From RGIG3513 sp045658985 (GTDB lineage Bacteria; Bacillota; Clostridia; Oscillospirales; Butyricicoccaceae), in contig JAZOWC010000066.1 in NCBI GenBank assembly GCA_045658985.1, forward strand, positions 52,108-116,107: a stretch of 64,000 nucleotides of DNA, in the 5' to 3' direction. The notes beneath the pieces were generated by a model. That model was not told the DNA's origin, searched no databases, and saw only the letters and a list, made by a program, of their open reading frames with translations. The position numbers were made by a program, and so were the translations under genes. Positions 8,269-17,000 of the stretch are shown in pieces; position 1 is the first letter of the stretch; each line of letters starts with the position of its first letter.

Positions 8269-8826
8269 CTATACGGCAACACCCGACTGCTCAAGCCAGG
8301 CTTTGAGCGAGCGGCGCAGGGTATGCATACGCGTGGCAAGATAGGGTGCTGCCGAAAATGTCTGCTCTGCTATCTCCCGCAGACTGTAGCCGTACCAGTA
8401 GCGGCGGACGAACATCACTCTGTCGTCCTTGCTGAGAGTATTGAGCCAGTTATGTATATGCTCGGTAAGCTGTCTGCCCTCTATCTCCTGCTCCACGGTG
8501 GAGCTTGCAGGTACGCACTCGGAGAGCTCGGACAGCATCAATGTCATGGCCTCGGAGCGTTTTTCGGCGGTGTTTTTGCGGTAGCAGCTGACAGCAATAT
8601 TGCGGGCAAGCCTGCCCATATAGGCGCCGAGTGAGTGTGGCTTTTGGGGCGGGATGGTATTCCAGAGCGCGTGGTAGGTATCGTTTTCGCACTCCTCGGC
8701 ATCCTCGGGCAGAGTGAGCAGATTGCGGATGATCGTCTTTATCAGAGAGCCGTAGCGCTGTCGGGCTTCTTCCAGCCCCTGCTCGTCGCGCTTAAAAAGC
8801 AGGTCTATTATACATTTGTCCTCCAT
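8269..8826 (-). CDS. ECF-like RNA polymerase sigma factor (copy 1)
   Basis: A 185-residue sigma-70 family factor. Region 2 spans about residues 15-85 (TIIRNLLTLPEDAEECENDT then ALWNTIPPQKP and the RLARNIAVSCYRK helix). Region 4 spans about 125-175 (VMFVRRYWYGYSLREIAEQT, a helix-turn-helix). It has no region 1 or 3, as in ECF-type factors. It is nearly identical to the factor at 10288-10845 over long DNA stretches, the clearest being about 105 identical bases near 8640-8750, so the pair arose by recent duplication or gene conversion. It is the last gene of a serpin-sigma-serpin-sigma run. Confidence 0.88.
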   Translation of the reverse strand: MEDKCIIDLLFKRDEQGLEEARQRYGSLIKTIIRNLLTLPEDAEECENDTYHALWNTIPPQKPHSLGAYMGRLARNIAVSCYRKNTAEKRSEAMTLMLSELSECVPASSTVEQEIEGRQLTEHIHNWLNTLSKDDRVMFVRRYWYGYSLREIAEQTFSAAPYLATRMHTLRRSLKAWLEQSGVAV

Positions 8827-8857
8827 GCTGTCACTCCTTTTTCTTTTTTACGCGGGG

Positions 8858-10291
8858 TTATTGGGGCGAATGGACGATGCCCACAAACAGAGGCAAGCCG
8901 TCTGTGTTGGTCAGCACGAACACAAAGGGTCTGTTGAGCTTGAGTTCTACCCTGTCATCGAGGGGATCAGTACTTCCGACATCGCCCTTTATAAAAGTGT
9001 ACGCTGCGCCCTCGGCGCCTTCTTCATCGATTTTGAGGCGTGCGCCGTGGAGTGCCTGACTGACGTATATTTCGTCCAGGTCGGTGGTCAGGGGGGTAAA
9101 ATCACTGACCGTCCAGTCAAAGGCGTCGGTGATGCCCAGAGCCGGAAGCGCCTCAGTCAGGTCGATCTGATCGCTGACGTCGAACTTGGGCACAGACAGA
9201 TCGACTCTGACGTTCTTGCTATCCACGCTGCTGCCACCCTGCACCATATCCCAAAAGCTGTCGCTCAGGAGAAGCTCCTCGGGGGACACGCCCTCGTCGG
9301 GCAGCACCAGCCACATTCCGCTCTGACTGAGATACTTGTATGTGGCGGCAAAATTGTCGCTCCAGTAGTAGGCCATGGTGGAGCTCTGATTCATATAGTC
9401 CACCAGTTTTTCGCCCTTGACACCGTAGAACACGCCCACGGTGTTGCGGTTTTTGCTGAACTCTTCGCTCCAGGTGCCTTTGTAGTAGATGGTGGACACG
9501 AGCGCCATAATGGTAGCTTTATCCAGACCGAGCTCGTTGATCTGGTCGCTGAGCAGGCCTTTGGTCTGCTCGTTCATCCAGTCGCGGAGGGCTTGGTTGT
9601 AGCTTTCGCTGCCCATCTTGCCGGCGAAGGAGGATGCATAGTAGTTTTCGGCAAGGGTTTTGAGGGTGCTGTCAACGTATTCGACCTTGTTGTCGTCGCG
9701 CAGCCACAGAGAGTTGGCGGGGATGACGGTGTGCTTGCCGTCGTCGCGGTAGAGGTTATTAAACAGGGTGTTGGCCTTGGTGCGCAGGGTGGCAACGTCG
9801 CTCTCCCCAAGCAGGTCGAGAAGTTGCGCGCGTGTGTTGCCCGCGGTGGTCTCGGCAAGCATGGCCAGCGCCATATAGATGTTGATGGGCGAGCAGACGC
9901 GGTTCTGATCCACATTGCCGCCGAAGAACTCCTGCACCAGCGCACGGGTGAAGCTGTCGATGCCGCTTGTGTCAAAGTCCTCGGGCAGGCGCAGGGCGCG
10001 CTGCTCACGGCTCCACTCTTCGTAGACCTTGGACTGGTTGATGGTGGTGTTGTTTACCGCTTTGGCTCTGTCGGGGTATTCGGCGAGATATGCAGCAGAG
10101 GCCACCATACCGATGGTTGCGCCGTCGGGCCATATTGCAGAGCCTACAAAATAGCAAATTGCCAAAATTGCGGCCACGGCGGGGATATGCCACTTACGCA
10201 GGCGCTTTTTACGGGGCGGGGTGTATGCGGCGCTGCTGACGATCTCGTCGGGCAGGTCGGTTATTGCATCGAATAATCTATGCTCCTTCAT
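8858..10291 (-). CDS. Membrane-anchored serpin with anti-sigma-like N-terminus (copy 1)
   Basis: A 477-residue protein. Residues 1-35 are cytoplasmic with the LFDAITDLPDEIVSSA motif, and a transmembrane helix follows at about 36-55. An extracellular serpin domain occupies about 115-477 (NRVCSPINIYMALAMLAETT, NSLWLRDDNKVEY, NRPFVFVL, FVGIVHSPQ). Serpins are suicide inhibitors of proteases. The hinge reads DEEGAEGAAY, with Gly at P15 but Ala rather than Thr/Ser at P14; the reactive loop then reads TFIKGDVGSTDPLDD. The short N-terminal motif plus one helix is typical of the partner of an ECF sigma factor in Oscillospirales. The start overlaps the end of the upstream sigma gene by 4 bases, so the two are translationally coupled. 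The fusion suggests protease sensing; this is inference. Confidence 0.85.
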   Translation of the reverse strand: MKEHRLFDAITDLPDEIVSSAAYTPPRKKRLRKWHIPAVAAILAICYFVGSAIWPDGATIGMVASAAYLAEYPDRAKAVNNTTINQSKVYEEWSREQRALRLPEDFDTSGIDSFTRALVQEFFGGNVDQNRVCSPINIYMALAMLAETTAGNTRAQLLDLLGESDVATLRTKANTLFNNLYRDDGKHTVIPANSLWLRDDNKVEYVDSTLKTLAENYYASSFAGKMGSESYNQALRDWMNEQTKGLLSDQINELGLDKATIMALVSTIYYKGTWSEEFSKNRNTVGVFYGVKGEKLVDYMNQSSTMAYYWSDNFAATYKYLSQSGMWLVLPDEGVSPEELLLSDSFWDMVQGGSSVDSKNVRVDLSVPKFDVSDQIDLTEALPALGITDAFDWTVSDFTPLTTDLDEIYVSQALHGARLKIDEEGAEGAAYTFIKGDVGSTDPLDDRVELKLNRPFVFVLTNTDGLPLFVGIVHSPQ

Positions 10292-10845
10292 ATCGACACC
10301 CCTTCCTCTTCTAAATAGGCTTTAAGTGATCGGCGCAAATTATGCATACGTGTGGCAAGATAGGGGGCTGCAGAAAATGTCTGCTCTGCTATCTCCCGCA
10401 GACTGTAGCCGTACCAGTAGCGGCGGACAAACATTACTCTGTCCTCCTGCCCGAGGGTCTGCAGCCAGTCGGCTATCAGGCGAGTCAGCTCCCTGCCCTC
10501 CGCCTCGCTCTCGGTGGTAGCTCGCGCGGGCAGGCAGTCGGAGAGCTCGGACAGCATCAATGTCATGGCCTCGGAGCGTGTTTCGGCGGTGTTTTTGCGG
10601 TAGCGGCTGATGGCGGTATTGCGGGCAAGTCTGCCTATGTAGGCGCCCAGCGATGCAGGCTTTTGGGGCGGGATGGTATTCCAGAGCGCGTGGTAGGTAT
10701 CGTTTTCGCACTCCTCGGCATCCTCGGGCAGAGTGAGCAGATTGCGGATGATCGTCTTTATCAGCGAGCCGTATTGTTGCTTTGCGGCCTCAAGCCCAAG
10801 CTCGTTGCGGGCAAACAGCAGGTCTATGATCCTATTATCCTCCAT
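10288..10845 (-). CDS. ECF-like RNA polymerase sigma factor (copy 2)
   Basis: A 185-residue paralogue of the factor at 8269-8826, with the same region 2 and region 4 architecture. Differences cluster in the linker between them (about residues 95-120) and at both ends, while the DNA encoding the core is almost unchanged. Its stop overlaps the start of the serpin at 8858-10291 by 4 bases, the usual arrangement of an ECF sigma factor and its membrane-bound antagonist. The upstream serpin start-to-stop unit ends only 32 bases before it. The target promoters are unknown. Confidence 0.88.
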   Translation of the reverse strand: MEDNRIIDLLFARNELGLEAAKQQYGSLIKTIIRNLLTLPEDAEECENDTYHALWNTIPPQKPASLGAYIGRLARNTAISRYRKNTAETRSEAMTLMLSELSDCLPARATTESEAEGRELTRLIADWLQTLGQEDRVMFVRRYWYGYSLREIAEQTFSAAPYLATRMHNLRRSLKAYLEEEGVSI

Positions 10846-10877
10846 ATTTTCACTCCTTTTCTCTGTATGGTGCGAGC

Positions 10878-12398
10878 TTATTGGGGATCGTGTACTATGC
10901 CCACGAACAGCGGGAGATTCTCGCTGCTGGTGAGCACGAACACAAAGGGTCTGTCAAACCTGATCTCCACTCTGTCATCGGGAGGAGGCGCCGCACCGGG
11001 GGCAGGCAGATACACATATGCCGCGCCCTCGGCGCCCTTTTCGTCTATCTTGAGGCGGGCACCGTGAACGATCTCGTCCACCCATACATCACTCCAGTCC
11101 TCAGTCAGCGGTGAAAAATTACCCATTTGCTCATCGAACACGTCATAGACGCCGAGAGCCTTGAGGGAGTCGATCAGGTCGGTTTGGTCGGTAATATCAA
11201 ACTTGGGCAGTGACAGATCGACCATGAGATGCTTGCTCTCCACACTGTCGCCCCCCTGCACCAGATCCCAGAAGCTGTCATCACAGAGCAGCTGCTCGGG
11301 AGACACTCCCTCATCGGGCAGCACGAGCCACATTCCGCTATAGTTGAGTGATTTTTTGATTGCGGCAAAGTTCTCGCTCCAATAGTAGTTGCCCGTACTG
11401 CTCTGATTCATAAAGGTGACTTCTTTGTCCCCGCCATTGGTGTGGAAAATATCCTGAGTGTTTTTGGCTGAGTTGAACTCGGTGTCCCATTTGCTCTTGT
11501 AATATACGGTGGACACGATGGACATAACCGTGTCTTTTTTGAGCTCTACCCCCTCGATCTGATTGGAGAGCAGACCCTTGGTATTGCCGTTCATCCAGTC
11601 TCTGAGCGCCGAGTTCATAGCGCCTGAGCCCATCTCACCCGCAAAGGTGGAGGCATAATAATTGTCACCGAGAGTCTTGAGGGTCTGCTCGTTGTATTTG
11701 GTATCATCCCTCAGCCACAGCGAGTTGGCAAGGAGTATGGCTGTTTTGCCGTCGTCGCGGTAAAGATTGTTCCACAGAATGTTGGCGCGGCTGCGCAGGG
11801 TGTCTATGCTGCTTTCGCCGAGAACCTCCAGTATCTGCTCGCGGCTGCTGCCCCCTGCCGTCTCGGCAAGCATCGACAGCGCCATATACACGTTGATCGG
11901 CGAGAACACCCGATTTTTGCCATCGGAAGTGCCTGTCAGCTGCTGAACAAGAGATCGGGTAAAGGTGTTTACGGCAGATTTGTCAAAGTCATTGGGCAGG
12001 CGCAGGGATACACTCTCTTTGCTGACTGCGGCTTGAGTTTTTTCATAATCCGGATAGCCGTAGTCCACAAACTGCACTCGGGCAGGATAGGTTGCCAGAT
12101 ATGCGGCGGCAGATTTCATGGCAGAGGTGACGGGAATGGGTTTTTGCGTTTTTACCGTTGAAGCGGAAGGATCCTGCACATTCCCCGGGGTGACAGCGGA
12201 AGGATCCTGCACATTCCCCGGAGTTGCGCCGTCGGGCCACAGCAGTACGCCCAGGCAGCAGCACAGCGCCAATACTGCGGCAACGGCGGGGATATGCCAG
12301 CTGCGGAAGCGCTTTTTGGCGGGTACTTTGTGTGCGGCACCGTTTATTATCTCGTCGGGCAGGTTGGTTATTGCATCAAACAGTTTTTGCTCGTTCAT
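10878..12398 (-). CDS. Membrane-anchored serpin with anti-sigma-like N-terminus (copy 2)
   Basis: A 506-residue paralogue of the serpin at 8858-10291. It has the same LFDAITNLPDEIINGA cytoplasmic start, a transmembrane helix at about 36-55, a longer linker containing an 11-residue duplicated unit, and a serpin domain ending FVGIVHDPQ. The hinge is DEKGAEGAAY; the reactive loop VYLPAPGAAPPPDD differs strongly from copy 1, so the target proteases probably differ. Counting from the hinge places P1-P1' near Ala-Ala, which would suit an elastase-like enzyme; this is an estimate. The ATG at 12398 has GGAGGG upstream; the frame is open to 12458 without a better start. Confidence 0.85.
   Translation of the reverse strand: MNEQKLFDAITNLPDEIINGAAHKVPAKKRFRSWHIPAVAAVLALCCCLGVLLWPDGATPGNVQDPSAVTPGNVQDPSASTVKTQKPIPVTSAMKSAAAYLATYPARVQFVDYGYPDYEKTQAAVSKESVSLRLPNDFDKSAVNTFTRSLVQQLTGTSDGKNRVFSPINVYMALSMLAETAGGSSREQILEVLGESSIDTLRSRANILWNNLYRDDGKTAILLANSLWLRDDTKYNEQTLKTLGDNYYASTFAGEMGSGAMNSALRDWMNGNTKGLLSNQIEGVELKKDTVMSIVSTVYYKSKWDTEFNSAKNTQDIFHTNGGDKEVTFMNQSSTGNYYWSENFAAIKKSLNYSGMWLVLPDEGVSPEQLLCDDSFWDLVQGGDSVESKHLMVDLSLPKFDITDQTDLIDSLKALGVYDVFDEQMGNFSPLTEDWSDVWVDEIVHGARLKIDEKGAEGAAYVYLPAPGAAPPPDDRVEIRFDRPFVFVLTSSENLPLFVGIVHDPQ
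12162..12221 (-). repeat. In-frame tandem duplication in the serpin linker
   Basis: Two identical 27-base copies with a 33-base period encode TPGNVQDPSAV followed by TPGNVQDPSAS, extending the spacer between membrane helix and serpin domain. Confidence 0.85.
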
Positions 12399-12535
12399 GT
12401 TATCCCTCCTGTAAAAAATCGGTTTTGGCTCTTGGTCCTCTTGTATATACAGTCGCAAAAAATCGGTGGATATTGGTATTTTTATTATACATTATAAAAA
12501 TTATGGGAGCAAGTTTACAAACTGTTTATCTTGTG

Positions 12536-12544
12536 TGGTATAAT
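12536..12544 (+). promoter_or_regulatory. Extended -10 promoter (TGGTATAAT)
   Basis: A TATAAT box with the TGn extension lies about 55 bases before the start at 12600. No clear -35 box sits at the best spacing (TTTACA is 19 bases upstream). Confidence 0.55.
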
Positions 12545-12599
12545 TTGGTTACATTTTGGGCGCATACTATAACCAAACCCTAAAGAAGAGGCGATATAT

Positions 12600-14810
12600 A
12601 TGAAAGTTTTTGCAAGAACGGTTTGTTTTGCGCTGGCGGCGTGTATGGTTCTGGGTGCCGCGCCTGCGATTTTTGCGGGCGGAGAGCAGTCGGACGCTTA
12701 TACTATCGAGCTCAGCTATATTGAGTCGGGCGAAGAAGTCACCCACAGCGCCGCACTCAACGGCGAAAAAGTGCCCGAGTACGATTACGTCTGGCACGCC
12801 GATCCGTCGAGCGATCACGGCGAAGTCAAAAACGCCCCCGCCGAGTATTATACCGGCACCGAGCCTTCGGGCAAGGACAGGGTATATATTGCCCACGATA
12901 TATATTATTACCCCCAGCTGCCGACAGAGGGTTTTGTCAAACAGAACTACGACGGCGAGCAGGAATGGTGCTACTATTACACCGCCGAAGGACTGACCGA
13001 CCGCATATTTGCCACTCTGCCCGTTCAGGGCAGCGGCGTACCTGCCGAGATGATGCATTCAGAGAGTGATGCCTACCGCAACGCCGTGCTCCATATCACT
13101 CAGCCCGGCACCTACGTTCTCAAGGGTGAGTGGCTGGGTCAGATACTCATTGATCTGGGAGATCAGGACGACACCTTTGCCGACGAGAGTGCAAAGGTTA
13201 CTCTGGTGCTTGACGGCGTCAACGTAAAATGCACGGTTGCTCCCGCGCTGATATTCTACAGCGTGTATGAGTGTGACAACGGCTGGGAAGACAGAGACAG
13301 AGACAGCCACTCCAAGGACGTTGACCTGACCGATGCGGGCGCGCGGGTAATCATCGCCGACCGCAGTAAGAACACCTTTGAGGGCACCAACGTGTTCCGT
13401 ATGCTCAAGACCAAACTCAAGGATGACAGCGACACCTCGGCTGTACCCGTACAGAAGAAACAGCGCAAGACCGACGGCGCATTCTACTCCTACCGCTCTA
13501 TGGTCATCGAGGGCGACTCAAAGGGCAGCGGCGTGCTCAACATATTCTCCGGCTACGAGGGTCTGGACAGCGAGCTGCATCTGGAGATCGCAGGCGGCAA
13601 CATCAATATTTTTTCGGATAACGACGGCATAAACGTCAACGAGGACGGCGTGTCGGCGGTGCGCATTTCGGGCGGCAGTACCCACATTATTGCGGGACTG
13701 GGCGCGGAAGGCGACGGCATCGACTCCAACGGCTATCTCGTGATCACGGGCGGCACGGTGGTGGCTATGGCCAATCCCCGCTCCGACTCGGGAATGGACT
13801 CCGACTTTGGCTCCTATGTGGTGGGCGGCACGGTGGCAAGCTTCGGCTCTACTATGGATTGGGCCAAGGCCGACGGCGAAGTGGGCACTCAGGCGGTGAT
13901 GAATCTGCGGTTTGCCGCATCCCAGAGCGCAGACGAGGCCATAATCGTTACCGACTCTGAGGGCAAGGTGCTGTTTGCATACGACCCTGACAAAGACGAA
14001 GTGGCAGGCACACGCATCCGCACCTATCAGGGCGCTGTAATATCCTCCCCTCTGATGCAGAGGGGCACAAGCTGCCGCGTATACACAGGCGGGGACATCG
14101 ACGGCACCGAAGAAGGCGGTATATACGCGCCCGAAAGCGTAAAGAGCTTCGAGCACGCCGTGATGCAGTGCTACACGGTCAGCGATGTCGGCGGATTTGG
14201 AGGCGGCATGGGCGCTCGACCCGATGGCGGTGCAATGCCCGAGGGTGGAACAGGAGAAATGACTCCCCCCGAGGGATTCAACGGTATGACACCTCCCGAG
14301 GGTGGAGATATGCCCCAGCGCCCCGAGGGCGGCAAGGGTGAACGTCCGGACGGAGCTATGCCTCAGCGCCCCGAGGGAGATATGGGCGGTATTACCCCTC
14401 CCGAGGGCGGATTCGGCGGCATGATGCCTCCCGAGGGATTGGGCGGAGGGCAGACAGGGTTTGTATCCTGCATGTCGCCCACTATGTTTGAGCTGACCGA
14501 CAGCGTGAGCTCATTCTCCGGCGTCAGCGACAGAGGCGAGCATATTCTCACGCAGAATGCTGACGGCAGCTACACCTGCTCTGTGTGCCAAAAGAGCTTC
14601 AGCGACTCAGAGGGCAAGCAGGAGATTGAGATCAGCACTCCCGTCACCCCTCCCGCAGACGGCGGCGAAAGTAACACTCCCTCCCCCTCGGACAAAGAAA
14701 GCAAATGGGGCAATCCCAAAAGCTACCTGATCCCCACTCTGGTGTTTGCCTTCGGTATCGGCGGAGGTATGGCAATAGGCGGCGCGATGAACCGCCGCGG
14801 CAGAAAATAA
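12600..14810 (+). CDS. Cthe_2159-like (DUF4353) carbohydrate-binding surface protein
   Basis: A 736-residue exported protein. A signal peptide occupies about 1-25 (ACMVLGAAPAIFA). The central region (about 150-470) has beta-helix repeats such as LHLEIAGGNINIFSDNDGI and YLVITGGTVVAMANP. These match the Cthe_2159/DUF4353 family, whose founding member binds cellulose and pectin-like polymers. Residues about 535-625 are a Gly/Pro/Glu/Met-rich stretch with repeated TPPEG, RPEGG and MP units. A short Cys-x2-Cys segment (TCSVCQKSFSDSEGK) follows near 660, and the protein ends in a membrane helix and NRRGRK, so it is wall- or membrane-bound. No LPXTG motif is present. No linked carbohydrate genes were seen. 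A polysaccharide-binding role is family-based inference. Confidence 0.8.
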   Translation: MKVFARTVCFALAACMVLGAAPAIFAGGEQSDAYTIELSYIESGEEVTHSAALNGEKVPEYDYVWHADPSSDHGEVKNAPAEYYTGTEPSGKDRVYIAHDIYYYPQLPTEGFVKQNYDGEQEWCYYYTAEGLTDRIFATLPVQGSGVPAEMMHSESDAYRNAVLHITQPGTYVLKGEWLGQILIDLGDQDDTFADESAKVTLVLDGVNVKCTVAPALIFYSVYECDNGWEDRDRDSHSKDVDLTDAGARVIIADRSKNTFEGTNVFRMLKTKLKDDSDTSAVPVQKKQRKTDGAFYSYRSMVIEGDSKGSGVLNIFSGYEGLDSELHLEIAGGNINIFSDNDGINVNEDGVSAVRISGGSTHIIAGLGAEGDGIDSNGYLVITGGTVVAMANPRSDSGMDSDFGSYVVGGTVASFGSTMDWAKADGEVGTQAVMNLRFAASQSADEAIIVTDSEGKVLFAYDPDKDEVAGTRIRTYQGAVISSPLMQRGTSCRVYTGGDIDGTEEGGIYAPESVKSFEHAVMQCYTVSDVGGFGGGMGARPDGGAMPEGGTGEMTPPEGFNGMTPPEGGDMPQRPEGGKGERPDGAMPQRPEGDMGGITPPEGGFGGMMPPEGLGGGQTGFVSCMSPTMFELTDSVSSFSGVSDRGEHILTQNADGSYTCSVCQKSFSDSEGKQEIEISTPVTPPADGGESNTPSPSDKESKWGNPKSYLIPTLVFAFGIGGGMAIGGAMNRRGRK

Positions 14811-14820
14811 AACAGACCAA

Positions 14821-14854
14821 AAAAGGCCGAGACGGTATTCCGTCCCGGCCTTTT
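14821..14854. terminator. Bidirectional terminator
   Basis: A 15-base arm AAAAGGCCGAGACGG pairs with CCGTCCCGGCCTTTT (one mismatch) between convergent genes. Confidence 0.85.
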
Positions 14855-14856
14855 GT

Positions 14857-15045
14857 TCAGCTTATTTTGTATCTCTCGGTTATGCCCCACTGCTGATAGG
14901 TGACCTTGTCCTCTGTGTTCCACTCACGCATCAGAAAATGTGTGGCGCTGTCCTCGGTGCAGAAGTTCCCCGCCGCGTCAAAATACAGTATTTCGGTATA
15001 CCCGTCACGCATATTCCCAAGCTTTCTCACAATTTTTACAGTCAT
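14857..15045 (-). CDS. Small hypothetical protein (62 residues)
   Basis: No family was recognised. The product is short, soluble and rich in aromatic and charged residues (MTVKIVRKLGNMRDGYTEIL..). Support for it being real comes from a good GGAGGG site 8 bases before the ATG, termination at the shared hairpin 14821-14854, and a position after the terminator of the upstream ATPase, which leaves room for its own promoter in 15046-15080. It could instead be a chance frame. Confidence 0.5.
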   Translation of the reverse strand: MTVKIVRKLGNMRDGYTEILYFDAAGNFCTEDSATHFLMREWNTEDKVTYQQWGITERYKIS

Positions 15046-15081
15046 TTGGTCACCCTCCTTAGCTTATGTACAGAGTATACC

Positions 15082-15117
15082 AAAAGCACTGTCCCATAAT
15101 CGGGTCAGTGCTTTTTT
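15082..15117. terminator. Terminator after the P-type ATPase
   Basis: AAAAGCACTG and CAGTGCTTTT form a 10-bp stem just past the ATPase stop codon. The longer T run is on the plus strand; the minus strand has four. Confidence 0.65.
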
Positions 15118-15120
15118 GAC

Positions 15121-16992
15121 TCAGATATTTTTCACGTTCATAGCTCGCAGAGCGTTGAGCACCGCAAGCACCATCACGCCCACGTCGGCAAACACGGCAA
15201 GGGGCATTCCCGCCACTCCCAGCGCGCCGAGGATGAGGCAGACGCCTTTGACAGAGAGCGCGAACAGGATATTCTGTCTCACTATCCTCATGACTTTTTT
15301 GGAGATGCGGACGGCCTTGGCGACTTTGAGCGGATCGTCGTCCATAATGACCAGGTCGGCACTCTCGATAGCCGCATCCGAGCCCAGCGCGCCCATTGCA
15401 ATGCCTACGTCGGCGGTGGCAAGGACGGGGGCGTCGTTGATGCCGTCACCCACAAAAAGCACCCTTCCCTCACCTTTGAGCGACTGCAGGCATGAGACCT
15501 TGTCCTCGGGGAGCAGCGAATGATGCACACCATCCAGACCCAGCTCTGCGGCAGCTGCCTCGGCGGCCTCACGGCGGTCGCCCGTAAGCATGACCGTGCG
15601 CTCCACACCTGCGGATTTAAGGGCGGCAACTGCGGCGCAGGCGGTGTCTTTGAGGGTATCGGACACAATTATGTATCCCAGATACACACCGTCACGGGCA
15701 ACGTGCACCACAGCGCCCTTGTATGGCACTGCGGCAGGCGTGATGCCCAGCGAGCTCATAAGCCGATCGTTGCCTGCGGCATAATATCTGCCGTCATACG
15801 CGGCAGTAATTCCCATTCCGCCGACCTCACGCACCTCGGTAACGGCGGCGCGGGGTGCAGGCATTTTGCAGGCGGCGAGGACGGCTTTGGCTATGGGATG
15901 GGCGCTGCTGCACTCGCATACTGCGGCGGCACAAATCAGCTCATCCTCGGCTATGCCCTCCTGCGGACACACCTGCTGCACCGAGAACACTCCTCGTGTG
16001 AGGGTGCCGGTTTTGTCAAAGGCGGCAGAGCGGACTTTGGACAGAGTTTCCAGATAGGTTGAGCCTTTGACCAGTATTCCTGCGCGGCTGCTTCCGCCGA
16101 TGCCCGCAAAAAATGTCAGAGGAATACCGATGACAAGGGCGCAGGGGCAGCTGATGACCAAAAATGTCAGCGCTCTGTACAGCCACTCAAGCCACTCGCC
16201 CGACACACCAATGACCATTCTCACCGCAGGCGGGATCAGCGCCAGCGCCAGCGCCGCTATGCACACGGCGGGGGTGTATATCCGTGCAAACCGAGCCACG
16301 AACCGCTCGGGGTTGGACTTGTGAGAGGCGGCAGACTCGGCAAGCTCCAGTATACGGGATACGGTGGAGTCGCAGAACTCTTTTTCGGTGCGGATCTTGA
16401 GCACTCCCGTCAGGTTGATGCATCCGCTGACTATGCTGTCACCCGCCTGCACCTCTCTCGGGAGACTCTCCCCCGTCAGCGCAGATGTATCCAGAGCGGC
16501 ACTGCCCTCTGTAACCACACCGTCAATGGGCACACGCTCGCCCGTCAGCACGGTGATCACCGTGCCCACCGCCACGTCGTAGGGATCGACCCGCTCAAGC
16601 TCGCCGTCCCGCTCGACATTGGCATAGTCGGGGCGGATATCCAAAAGCGCGCTGATGCTGCGGCGGCTTTTGTGCACCGCCACCGACTGAAACAGCTCAC
16701 CCGTCTGATAAAAGAGCATTACAAATACGGCCTCTGCGTAGTCGCCGGTTTTAAGGAGACCTACGGCCAGCGCGCCGATAGTCGCCACTGCCATCAAAAA
16801 GCACTCGTCGGTGCTCTGACGGTTATAGATGCCTTTGGCGGCCTTGATTAGTATATCGTAGCCTACGGTCAAATATGGCAGCAGATACAGCGCAAATCTG
16901 AGCAGACCGTCTGCGGGAACAAAATGCAGCACCGCCATCATCGCCGCCGCGGCGATGATGCGGCAGAGGATCTTCTTGTGTTTTTTTGTCAT
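15121..16992 (-). CDS. Heavy-metal translocating P1B-type ATPase
   Basis: A 623-residue P-type ATPase. It has the TGES dephosphorylation loop (173-176), the CPC metal-binding membrane motif (282-284), the DKTGT phosphorylation site (Asp326), MLTGD in the nucleotide-binding domain and the VGDGINDAP hinge. CPC plus a soluble ArsR regulator suggests export of Zn2+/Cd2+/Pb2+ or another soft metal. It lacks an N-terminal metal-binding domain; that domain is a separate gene immediately upstream (17001-17219), 8 bases away. Expression is probably governed by the palindromic operator at 17246-17271. It is somewhat shorter than classical CadA/ZntA because of the split domain. Confidence 0.92.
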   Translation of the reverse strand: MTKKHKKILCRIIAAAAMMAVLHFVPADGLLRFALYLLPYLTVGYDILIKAAKGIYNRQSTDECFLMAVATIGALAVGLLKTGDYAEAVFVMLFYQTGELFQSVAVHKSRRSISALLDIRPDYANVERDGELERVDPYDVAVGTVITVLTGERVPIDGVVTEGSAALDTSALTGESLPREVQAGDSIVSGCINLTGVLKIRTEKEFCDSTVSRILELAESAASHKSNPERFVARFARIYTPAVCIAALALALIPPAVRMVIGVSGEWLEWLYRALTFLVISCPCALVIGIPLTFFAGIGGSSRAGILVKGSTYLETLSKVRSAAFDKTGTLTRGVFSVQQVCPQEGIAEDELICAAAVCECSSAHPIAKAVLAACKMPAPRAAVTEVREVGGMGITAAYDGRYYAAGNDRLMSSLGITPAAVPYKGAVVHVARDGVYLGYIIVSDTLKDTACAAVAALKSAGVERTVMLTGDRREAAEAAAAELGLDGVHHSLLPEDKVSCLQSLKGEGRVLFVGDGINDAPVLATADVGIAMGALGSDAAIESADLVIMDDDPLKVAKAVRISKKVMRIVRQNILFALSVKGVCLILGALGVAGMPLAVFADVGVMVLAVLNALRAMNVKNI

Positions 16993-17000
16993 AGCCGCGA

